From contig UQHZ01000012.1 of assembly GCA_900541055.1 (NCBI GenBank), positions 1-57,634 of the forward strand: a DNA stretch of 57,634 bases, written 5' to 3'. This document shows positions 33,686 through 40,454 of the stretch, one piece after another. Made by a program: the position numbers and the translations under genes. The notes below the pieces were generated by a model. It did no database searches, was not told the DNA's origin, and saw nothing but the letters and a program-made list of their open reading frames with translations. Numbering within the stretch: position 1 is the stretch's first letter; every line of letters starts with the position of its first letter. The DNA comes from an uncultured Collinsella sp. GTDB taxonomy: Bacteria > Actinomycetota > Coriobacteriia > Coriobacteriales > Coriobacteriaceae.

Positions 33686-34999
33686 ATGGGGAAATTCGTG
33701 CCGCAGCCCAAAACGCTCGGAGGGGACATTCCATGCTTAGGCAGTCCTAAGCTCGCACGAAAGCGCCAGAAGGCACTTTCGACTCGCGCGGAACTGCGCG
33801 CGGAACGCCTCCTTCGAGCGGAGTCGAACCTCGAAACCCCGGTCGAAACGCAGGCTGACGGAGCGCCGCTTTTCCGCATAAGCGACCTGTCGGCGGGCTA
33901 CGACAAGAAGGTCGTAGTCGAAGGCGTCGATCTGGAGGTTCGCGCGGGCGACGTCGTGGCGCTCATCGGGCCGAACGGCTCGGGCAAGTCGACCATCTTG
34001 AAAACCATCACGCGCCATCTGGCACCGCTTGCCGGCGCGGTCGAGCTCGACGGGCGAGAGATTTCCCGATGGAAGACGGCGGAGTTCGCAAGGAACCTTG
34101 CCGTTATGCTGACAGATCGCCCACGGACCGAGCTCCTCACCTGCCGCGATATCGTGGAGGCGGGAAGGCATCCCTACACCGGGCGAATGGGCACACTCTC
34201 GCCCGACGACCATAGTCGGGTCGATGAGGCCATGAAAACCGCACATGTGGAAGAGCTCGCCGAGCGCGACTTCATGCAGATAAGCGACGGGCAACGCCAG
34301 CGCGTCATGCTCGCACGCGCCATCGCGCAGGATCCGAGTGTGCTCGTGCTCGACGAGCCCACGTCGTATCTCGATATCCGCTACCAGATCGACCTGCTGC
34401 GAATACTTCGCCACCTTGCGAAATCGCGGAATGTGGCTGTCATCATGTCCATCCACGAACTCGAGCTCGCGCAGAAAAGCGCCGACAAGGTGATTTGCGT
34501 GAAGGACGGCCGGGTCTTCCGCGCCGGCGCACCCGAGGACATATTCACGCGCGAGACGATTGGCGAGCTCTACGGCCTTCAACATGGCACCTTCAACGAG
34601 CGCTTCGGCAGCGTGGAAATTGGGCGCCCACACGGCGATGCACACACGTTCGTCATCGCCGGCGCAGGTACGGGGTCGGCTGTGTTTCGCCAGCTCATCC
34701 GGCAGGGCAAGGCGTTCTACGCGGGCGTTCTGCACGAAGGGGACATCGACTGCGAGCTCGCGCGCGACCTGGCGACGGAATGCGTGGCCGAGCGCGCCTT
34801 CGAGCCGATCGGGGATAAAACCATAGCCCGCGCCAAAGAGCTCCTCGTCCACTGCGCGCGCCTTATCGTGTGCCCCGCCGCCTTCGGCACCATAAACGCC
34901 CGCAACGCAGAGCTCGTCGAGTTCGCACGCTCGCATGGTATCGAGGTCATGCGAGCGTGCGAAGACGCATCGGAGGATTCCAATGTGGAGTGGGTATGA
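33686..34999 (+). CDS. FecE/BtuD-type ABC ATPase with C-terminal extra domain, 3' end replaced by IS
   Basis: Powers the uptake system. The ATPase core (about 60-285) has Walker A GPNGSGKST, signature ISDGQRQRVMLARAI (Asp in place of the second Gly), Walker B VLVLDEPTSYLDIR and switch histidine MSIHELEL. An N-terminal tail of about 55 residues and a further domain of about 140 residues (295-433; FVIAGAGTGSAVFRQLIRQG, LIVCPAAFG) are additions to the usual 250-residue form. An IS3 element begins at 34986, so the last codons and the stop come from the IS: SNVEWV replaces SNGYA, which can be rebuilt by joining 34985 to 36244. Function is probably kept. Confidence 0.9.
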   Translation: MGKFVPQPKTLGGDIPCLGSPKLARKRQKALSTRAELRAERLLRAESNLETPVETQADGAPLFRISDLSAGYDKKVVVEGVDLEVRAGDVVALIGPNGSGKSTILKTITRHLAPLAGAVELDGREISRWKTAEFARNLAVMLTDRPRTELLTCRDIVEAGRHPYTGRMGTLSPDDHSRVDEAMKTAHVEELAERDFMQISDGQRQRVMLARAIAQDPSVLVLDEPTSYLDIRYQIDLLRILRHLAKSRNVAVIMSIHELELAQKSADKVICVKDGRVFRAGAPEDIFTRETIGELYGLQHGTFNERFGSVEIGRPHGDAHTFVIAGAGTGSAVFRQLIRQGKAFYAGVLHEGDIDCELARDLATECVAERAFEPIGDKTIARAKELLVHCARLIVCPAAFGTINARNAELVEFARSHGIEVMRACEDASEDSNVEWV

Positions 35000-35037
35000 T
35001 GAATTGGACACGTATTTAAGAGCGAAAGGTGTTCAAG

Positions 35038-35337
35038 ATGACCCAAAGAAGAAAGCGATACGACAGGCAGTTCAAGGTCTCGGCGGCAAAGGTGGTCCTG
35101 TCCGGGGAAATGACGGTCAAAGGCCTATCGGAGGAACTCGGCATAAAGGATTCGACGCTGAGAAGATGGGCCCGCGAATACGAGGAGATGGGAGACGGCG
35201 CGTTCCCCGGAAACGGCTCCCCGAAGATCAACAAGGACTACGAGATCGTGAAGCTCAAGAAGAAGGTCGAGGAGCTCGAGCGCGAGAACGAGATACTAAA
35301 AAATTTCCGGGCCTTCTTGAGTCAAGACCATGCGTGA
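35038..35337 (+). CDS. IS3-family transposase OrfA
   Basis: A 99-residue DNA-binding protein of the IS. It has the N-terminal RRKRYDRQFKVSAAKVVLSG and helix-turn-helix KGLSEELGIKDSTLRRWARE (about 30-49), then a leucine-zipper-like coil (KLKKKVEELERENEILKN, about 73-90). The ATG at 35038 follows GAAAGG; an in-frame GTG nine bases earlier is less likely. Its stop overlaps the GTG of orfB. Confidence 0.92.
   Translation: MTQRRKRYDRQFKVSAAKVVLSGEMTVKGLSEELGIKDSTLRRWAREYEEMGDGAFPGNGSPKINKDYEIVKLKKKVEELERENEILKNFRAFLSQDHA
35298..35304 (+). other. Probable -1 ribosomal frameshift site of the IS3 element
   Basis: The heptamer A AAA AAT lies in the orfA frame just after the coiled coil (codons CTA AAA AAT). 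Slipping back one base joins the OrfA coil to the orfB frame, as KKFPGLLESRPC, and yields the OrfAB transposase. IS3 elements usually use A AAA AAG or AAC, so this is a less common variant. Confidence 0.6.
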
Positions 35338-36200
35338 GGTTCGAGTTCCTCAAAGAGCATAGGGGCGAGATCGGCCCCATCAAGAAGGCATGCGGGCTGA
35401 TGAAAGTCTCGAAATCCGGTTTCTACGAGTATCTCGGCCGGAAGAAGTCCGACGCCCAGATAGAGCGGGAGGCGATCGAAGGTTTCGTCGTCGAGGCCTT
35501 CGAGCGGCACAAGGGCCGTTACGGCTACCGGCGCATCAACCGCGAACTGCGAAAAAGCGGCATCGTCGTGAGCGAGAAGCGCGTGCTCCGCATCATGCAG
35601 AAGCTCGGACTTGCCGGAAAGGGCGCGACCCGAAAACACCGCATCCAGAAGAAGGTCGAGCCGGGAGACCCTCGGTTGAACCTGGTAGAGCGCGCTTTCA
35701 CCGTGGGCGAGCGCAACAGGCTTTGGGTGGGCGACATCACCTACATACCCACAAGAGAAGGGTGGCTCTATCTCGCAGCCGTGATAGACGCCTTCTCCCG
35801 CAAGGTCGTGGGCTGGTCAATGTCCGAGCGCATCACCGAGAAGGTCGCGATCGACGCGATGGAGCAGGCGGTCGGCAGGGAGGGTCCGCCAGATGACGGC
35901 AGCCTCGTCTTCCATGACGATCAGGGCGCGCAGTACACCTCCCGTTCCTTCCGGCGGTGTCTGGACTCGCATGGCATAGTCCAGTCGGTATCAAGGCCCG
36001 GCACGCCGCTGGACAACGCGGTGGCCGAGTCGTTCTTCAAGACGCTGAAAAGGGAATTGGTGAAAGAGAGGAGCTATGGGACGAGGGACGAGGCCAAGCA
36101 GGACATCTTCAAGTACATAGAGCTCTATTACAATAGGGTGCGCATGCATTCCACCCTGGGCTACATGTCTCCAGTGGAATACGAGCGGCAATACGCTTGA
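35334..36200 (+). CDS. IS3-family transposase OrfB (integrase domain)
   Basis: The catalytic part of the transposase, 288 residues if started at GTG 35334 (which overlaps the orfA stop as GTGA); the functional form is probably the OrfAB fusion. An HTH_21 domain lies near the start (HKGRYGYRRINRELRKSGI) followed by the rve integrase core. The DDE triad is seen in WVGDITYIP, FHDDQGAQYTS and NAVAESFFKTLKRE, with about 35 residues between the second D and E. No internal stops are present. Confidence 0.92.
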   Translation: MRFEFLKEHRGEIGPIKKACGLMKVSKSGFYEYLGRKKSDAQIEREAIEGFVVEAFERHKGRYGYRRINRELRKSGIVVSEKRVLRIMQKLGLAGKGATRKHRIQKKVEPGDPRLNLVERAFTVGERNRLWVGDITYIPTREGWLYLAAVIDAFSRKVVGWSMSERITEKVAIDAMEQAVGREGPPDDGSLVFHDDQGAQYTSRSFRRCLDSHGIVQSVSRPGTPLDNAVAESFFKTLKRELVKERSYGTRDEAKQDIFKYIELYYNRVRMHSTLGYMSPVEYERQYA

Positions 36201-36287
36201 GGATCCTTAAAAGAAAGTCCAGTTTATCCTTCCCACTCCAATGGATACGCCTAGGCGCGGTCCAAGAAATCGTCCGCATCCCCATCT

Positions 36288-36309
36288 GACACTATTTCAC
36301 CGCAACTTA
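36288..36309. repeat. Right 22-bp direct repeat flanking the cobalamin island
   Basis: Exact direct copy of 13038-13059. It is a lone right arm of the palindrome family; no matching left arm is found in the sequence before it. It shares the GACACTATTT variant only with the left boundary copy. The 202-base gap 36241-36442 otherwise holds the severed end of the ATPase gene and the AT-rich leader of the radical SAM gene. Confidence 0.8.
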
Positions 36310-36442
36310 GAAGGTGTCGGCGTATAACGCTTCACCCCAAATTAAATTGATTCGTTGAATAGACACATTACAAATCTTTAAACTTCGTTTAATCTACAAG
36401 TGGGTATTATCACACATTAAGCACACGTGAAAGGATATACCC

Positions 36443-37876
36443 ATGTCGCTTACACAGTCAGCAGAGCGTGCAGCGCTTAACAAGCTCATCGATTATCTCG
36501 ACGACAACCCGCAAGAAAACATCGACAAAATCATGGACCTCGTGAACAAGCTGGTCCCCAATCGCGTATTTCCTGTACAGCGAGAGGCATTCACCAATGT
36601 CATCAAGAGCCGCGGCAATTGGTATGACCTGATCATGCGTGTGTTCAGCCTTAATCCCCAGATGCGAACCAAACTGCTTAAGACCCTCATTGTCGACGCC
36701 AACCTGCTTGCTTGGCCAGAGCAGGAAAAGAACCGCGAAAAGTACCAGTGCAACGTTCCGTGGGCCATCCTGCTCGATCCCACGAGCGCCTGCAACCTGC
36801 ATTGCACGGGCTGCTGGGCCGCCGAGTACGGCTACAAGCAGAATCTCTCGTTCGAAGACATCGACTCTATCGTTACGCAGGGCAAAGAGCTCGGTACGCA
36901 TATCTACATCTATACCGGCGGCGAGCCGCTCGTCCGCAAGCACGACCTGATCAGAATTTGCGAAAAACATCAGGACTGCGTGTTTCTCTGCTTTACCAAC
37001 TCCACGCTGATCGACGAGACCTTCTGCGACGACATGATTCGCGTAGGTAATTTTGTCCCTGCCATCAGCGCCGAGGGCAATGAGCACACAACCGACGCCC
37101 GTCGCGGCGAGGGTACCTACGCAAAGATCGAGCACGCCATGAAACTCCTGCGCGAGCGCGACTTGCCGTTTGGTATCTCCACCTGTTGGACCAGCGCCAA
37201 TGCCGATACGGTTGCTACCGAGGAGAACATGGACTGGATGATCGGCGAGGGAGCACTCTTCTGCTGGTACTTCCACTTTATGCCGGTTGGCCGCAATGCA
37301 ACCCCCGAGCTCATGCCCACGCCCGAGCAGCGCGAGCACATGTATCACTTTATCCGCGAAATGCGTGAGAAGAAGCCGCTGTTTACGCTCGACTTCCAAA
37401 ACGACGGCGAGTTTGTAGGCGGATGTATCGCCGGCGGCCGCCGCTACCTGCACATCAACGCCGCCGGAGACGTGGAGCCGTGCGTGTTCATCCACTACTC
37501 AAACGCCAACATCCACGATGTGAGCTTACTCGACGCGCTGCGCTCTCCCCTCTTTATGAAGTACTACGAGAACATGCCGTTCAACGACAACTACCTCAAA
37601 CCATGCCCCATGCTCGAGAATCCCGACGTGCTGCCCAAAATGGTCGCCGAGAGTGGCGCAATGAGCACCGATCTTATCGAGAAGGAGTCACCCGAGCAGC
37701 TGCGCGAAAAGACCCAGGCTGCCGCCGAGGCATGGTCACCTGTCGCCGACCGCATCTGGAACGACTCCGACGATCCGCTATATGCCAAGCGTCACGAGGA
37801 TAAGTCACAAGGTATGGCCGATAGCGACATGCACAAGTTCGAAAAACAGGGCCGCACACTCAAAAACGGCGATTAA
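36443..37876 (+). CDS. Radical SAM protein with C-terminal SPASM-like region
   Basis: A 477-residue radical SAM enzyme of unknown reaction. The cluster motif is CNLHCTGC (C117, C121, C124) after an N-terminal extension of about 100 residues. GGEPLVRKHDL follows, as in the MoaA/PqqE-like group. Later cysteines (GGCIAGGRRYLHINAAGDVEPC and CPML) suit auxiliary cluster binding. GAAAGGATATACCC lies before the ATG. A hairpin follows. The neighbours are a TetR regulator and a flippase-like membrane protein, hinting at an envelope lipid or peptide modification, but this is inference. Confidence 0.88.
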   Translation: MSLTQSAERAALNKLIDYLDDNPQENIDKIMDLVNKLVPNRVFPVQREAFTNVIKSRGNWYDLIMRVFSLNPQMRTKLLKTLIVDANLLAWPEQEKNREKYQCNVPWAILLDPTSACNLHCTGCWAAEYGYKQNLSFEDIDSIVTQGKELGTHIYIYTGGEPLVRKHDLIRICEKHQDCVFLCFTNSTLIDETFCDDMIRVGNFVPAISAEGNEHTTDARRGEGTYAKIEHAMKLLRERDLPFGISTCWTSANADTVATEENMDWMIGEGALFCWYFHFMPVGRNATPELMPTPEQREHMYHFIREMREKKPLFTLDFQNDGEFVGGCIAGGRRYLHINAAGDVEPCVFIHYSNANIHDVSLLDALRSPLFMKYYENMPFNDNYLKPCPMLENPDVLPKMVAESGAMSTDLIEKESPEQLREKTQAAAEAWSPVADRIWNDSDDPLYAKRHEDKSQGMADSDMHKFEKQGRTLKNGD

Positions 37877-37909
37877 TGCTGCCCTACACGACAAACGCTC
37901 AGAAATGAA

Positions 37910-37948
37910 GCGGAGCAGTCTCGAGGCACATCTTCGAGGCTGCTCCGC
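37910..37948 (+). terminator. Hairpin after the radical SAM gene
   Basis: Arms 37910-37924 (GCGGAGCAGTCTCGA) and 37934-37948 pair over 15 positions with one G-T wobble. The U-tract is poor (CTTACCG), so it is a likely but imperfect terminator. Confidence 0.6.
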
Positions 37949-37971
37949 CTTACCGTCAAAACAGTTTTACT

Positions 37972-38040
37972 AAGTTGCGGTGAAATAGGGACTAGATCGG
38001 CCTTCCAATAACCAAAACAATCCCTATTCCACCGCAACTT
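37972..38040. repeat. Palindrome family copy 2
   Basis: Arms 37972-37991 (starting AAGTTGCGGTGAAATAGG) and 38021-38040 (TCCCTATTCCACCGCAACTT) are inverted with one mismatch around a 29-base loop that is unlike the other copies. It sits between the convergent radical SAM and TetR genes. Confidence 0.92.
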
Positions 38041-38064
38041 CTTTAAGTTGTTGAATTATCGATG

Positions 38065-38676
38065 CTATTCGAAGCGAGATTCCAGGCTCGACAGGCCGTT
38101 GAGTGTGAGGTCATTGGCAACCTCCGAGACGCGCTCGATAGGAACCGAGCCATCAGACAATGCCCACGTGCGATAGATACCGATAATACCCGACAGCAAA
38201 AACGCCAGATAGTAGTCGAACATCTCGTCCTTGAGACCTTGGGGCAGCAGATCGCGCTCGGCAATCTCGTGTTCGAGCGGCGAACGAAGACGAGCCATAA
38301 AATCATCGAGCGGAATGTTCTCGATCAGCTGGCGATTGAGCACCAAGTTGTTGCACAGTGCCTCGTTAACGGTTTTAAAGAAGGTCGCCGCCGCGCCAAG
38401 AGCGCGCTCGTTGGTGTCGCCGTCCATTGAAGCAAGCGTTTTCTCGACCGAGTCGACAATCATCTCCACCACATCGACGGCAATGGCATCGAGCAGACCG
38501 TCAACCGTACCAAAGTGTACGTAAAAGGTCTTGCGGTCGACATTGGCCTCGCGCGCAATGGCACTCACCGTAATGTCTGCCAGCGGCTTTTCCATGAGCA
38601 GGCGCTCGAAAGCCGAAAGGATGGCATTACGGCTGCGAACAATGCGGCGGTCAAGACGCGGTTTGCTGGTTGCCAT
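38065..38676 (-). CDS. TetR-family transcriptional regulator
   Basis: A 203-residue one-component regulator. The N-terminal DNA-binding domain (about 8-55) has RNAILSAFERLLMEKPLADI, the recognition helix region VSAIAREANVDRKTFYVHFG and LLDAIA. The C-terminal half resembles the TetR_C_8-type domain (LLSGIIGIYRTWALSDG). The start at 38676 has GAAGGGAC upstream; the ATG at 38703 is less likely. It faces the radical SAM gene and is downstream of the flippase-like gene on the same strand, so either may be its target. Confidence 0.92.
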   Translation of the reverse strand: MATSKPRLDRRIVRSRNAILSAFERLLMEKPLADITVSAIAREANVDRKTFYVHFGTVDGLLDAIAVDVVEMIVDSVEKTLASMDGDTNERALGAAATFFKTVNEALCNNLVLNRQLIENIPLDDFMARLRSPLEHEIAERDLLPQGLKDEMFDYYLAFLLSGIIGIYRTWALSDGSVPIERVSEVANDLTLNGLSSLESRFE

Positions 38677-38792
38677 GGGCGTGTCCCTTCGATATGCGAG
38701 CATTCATCAACAGATGAGAGATAATCTACGTAAGAGGATTATCCCCCATACAGCACAAATATGCCCCGCATCATGAAGAACGCACGACTGCC

Positions 38793-40100
38793 CTACTGCG
38801 ACTTAGGGTGCTTCTTCTTATTGAGTGCCGACGGAGATACGCGAATACCGTCGCCTGTCTGGCGCACATAGGCTTTATGAGCCGGCTTAGCGGCCCCAGA
38901 AGCCTTCTGAGCCTGCTTCTTGGGATCAACGGTAACAGCATTCGTGGGGTGGGGCTTTGTGGGCGCAGAGGGCGTTTGAGGCGTGCGACCGAGCTTGCGC
39001 ATCACGCGATCCCAGCGCGCATGGATGCTCTCGTTGTGGGCACTCTTAAGGCCCAGCAGGGGCGCAGCCAAAATGGTCGGCGCAATAAACGTAATGAGGC
39101 GCCACAGCAGATAGCCAGCGGTCGAAGCCGACCCAAAGAAATGACCCAAGAACAATGCAAAGCCGCCCTCAGCGCCACCAGTTCCACCGGGCAGGGGGAC
39201 CGCAGAGCTCAGCAGCTGGACAAAGGCGCTCGCGGCCATGACCGAGAAAAAGTCGACCTCGTGGTGGCCAAAGGCAAGCATCAGGAAATACGGCACGAGG
39301 TAGAAAAACGCGAGTTGCAGCATGGTGATGACCACCGTGAGCAGCATGGAAGAAAAATGTCCGGCTGAAAGCTTGAACTTCTCGGAGAAGGAGTAGATCT
39401 CGCCATCGACAAACGTGCGCCATCCCTCGATCTTAGTGGCCGAGACACCAATGCGCTCAAGCCAATTGATGATGCAATGGGCGACGCGCGTGACGGTCTT
39501 AGGCATGAGCGCGACGGCGAAGATGCCAAGCAAGATGCAGCAGTGTCCACCAAAGCTAAAGACGCACAGCAGCGTCATGTCGCCGTAGCGTTCGGCAAAA
39601 AACGGCATACGGGCGAGCAGCAGGATAGCGCCCCAGGCGACCAGGCCAAACTGGTACACGATAAAACGCGTGAATTGCGTGGCGCCGGCCTCGCCCACGT
39701 TTTGGCCGGCCTTGGTCAGGCGATAGATCTGGGCGGGAGTCGAGCCCATCATCATGGGCGTCAGGTTGCCAAAGAAGATGCCACTCGCCTCGACCGAGAT
39801 CAGGTCGCGGATGCCGACGGGCGAATTGGGATCGAGCCAGACGGCGATCGCATAGGCCACAATGCCAAAGAACAGGTACATGAACATGCAAAGACACGCG
39901 ACAACGAGCCATGACGCCTGGACGCTCGACATAGCGGCCCAGAACTGCCCCATCTGCCCGGTTACCACCAGATAGACGATATAACCTACCAGCACGACGC
40001 CGATAAAGATGGCGCCGCGGCGTGCGCTCTTATTGTCATCTCCGCCCGAGGCCTCAACCTCGACCTGGGGCTTAGACGTATGCTGAGAGGACTCCGTCAT
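38793..40100 (-). CDS. Flippase-like integral membrane protein (LPG-synthase TM / UPF0104 type)
   Basis: A 435-residue membrane protein with about eight hydrophobic helices (about 28-355), then a charged, Pro/Ala/Lys-rich cytoplasmic tail of about 80 residues. SVEASGIFFGNLTPMMMGST and VPLPGGTGGAEGGFALF are the hallmark motifs of the lysylphosphatidylglycerol synthase TM region/AglD family, thought to move lipids or lipid-linked sugars. It has no synthetase domain. The ATG at 40100 has AGAAGGAG upstream. The substrate is unknown. Confidence 0.87.
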   Translation of the reverse strand: MTESSQHTSKPQVEVEASGGDDNKSARRGAIFIGVVLVGYIVYLVVTGQMGQFWAAMSSVQASWLVVACLCMFMYLFFGIVAYAIAVWLDPNSPVGIRDLISVEASGIFFGNLTPMMMGSTPAQIYRLTKAGQNVGEAGATQFTRFIVYQFGLVAWGAILLLARMPFFAERYGDMTLLCVFSFGGHCCILLGIFAVALMPKTVTRVAHCIINWLERIGVSATKIEGWRTFVDGEIYSFSEKFKLSAGHFSSMLLTVVITMLQLAFFYLVPYFLMLAFGHHEVDFFSVMAASAFVQLLSSAVPLPGGTGGAEGGFALFLGHFFGSASTAGYLLWRLITFIAPTILAAPLLGLKSAHNESIHARWDRVMRKLGRTPQTPSAPTKPHPTNAVTVDPKKQAQKASGAAKPAHKAYVRQTGDGIRVSPSALNKKKHPKSQ

Positions 40101-40203
40101 GAGACTCCTTCTAACAGTCAAAATATCTTGGATATTGTACCCGTAAGGGCCATAGGCAGAACGCAAAGCTCTGGTTCAAACGGGAATTGCAGACGGTTGT
40201 TTG

Positions 40204-40240
40204 AAAATAAAAAACCCGGCCTTCCATAGGAAGTCCGGGT
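40204..40240 (-). terminator. Terminator of tRNA-Glu
   Basis: Arms 40214-40225 and 40229-40240 pair over 12 positions with one mismatch, and the minus strand continues TTTTTTATTTT. It lies 10 bases after the tRNA 3' end. Confidence 0.9.
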
Positions 40241-40250
40241 ATCAGATGCG

Positions 40251-40327
40251 TGGTAGCCCGTACCAGATTCGAACTGGTGATCTCCGCCTTGAGAGGGCGG
40301 CGTCCTAAACCGCTAGACGAACGGGCC
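40251..40327 (-). tRNA. tRNA-Glu (anticodon CTC)
   Basis: Minus strand folds as a cloverleaf: acceptor GGCCCGT with ACGGGCT (first pair G-U), a D arm containing TAGCGGTTTAGGA, anticodon stem CCGCC/GGCGG with loop CTCTCAA (anticodon CTC, reads GAG), and T arm ACCAGTTCGAATCTGGT. The 3' CCA is encoded (40253-40251). It is the only tRNA gene found here. With its promoter and terminator it fills most of the 354-base gap 40101-40454. Confidence 0.96.
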
Positions 40328-40361
40328 ACATGACATCTGCACTGCCGTGCTGCGAGGAAAT

Positions 40362-40390
40362 ATATTACGGGACAAAAAACGTCAGCGCAA
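40362..40390 (-). promoter_or_regulatory. Candidate tRNA-Glu promoter
   Basis: On the minus strand, TTGCGC (40390-40385) and TAATAT (40367-40362) are 17 bases apart. The -10 lies 35 bases before the tRNA 5' end. Confidence 0.55.
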
Positions 40391-40454
40391 GAAGAAATTC
40401 CAAATTGCCAAAAAATTGTCGGCAGGTTATGGAACACGCAGGTAAACTAGGTAG

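Larger units (their letters stand above)
34986..36240 (+). mobile_element. Complete IS3-family insertion sequence (1255 bp)
   Basis: Imperfect terminal inverted repeats start TGGAGTGGG on the left (34986) and end CCCACTCCA on the right (36240), about 19 of 24 positions matching. A 3-bp target duplication ATG flanks it (34983-34985 and 36241-36243), usual for IS3. Inside are orfA and orfB with a frameshift site between them. It inserted into the final codons of the ABC ATPase gene. Intact ends, direct repeats and open frames suggest a recent, possibly active element. Confidence 0.93.
13060..36287. mobile_element. Candidate cobalamin genomic island
   Basis: A 23.2 kb block holding every cobalamin gene in the window, bounded by the 22-bp direct repeats at 13038-13059 and 36288-36309. 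It looks acquired because its reading frames are visibly richer in GCG/CGC codons than the flanks, an IS21-like transposase remnant lies just inside the left edge, and an intact IS3 element lies near the right edge. Its lipoprotein/Tat-tagged CbiK is of a style I associate with Eggerthellaceae. No integrase is present. Removing the block and one repeat would rejoin the macB-type operon palindrome directly to the radical SAM leader. Confidence 0.55.

Noticed and set aside
34935..35333. Upstream extension of orfB starting inside the ATPase gene
   Set aside because: The frame is open but overlaps the ATPase end and orfA in other frames; its translation before 35299 is a shadow of orfA.
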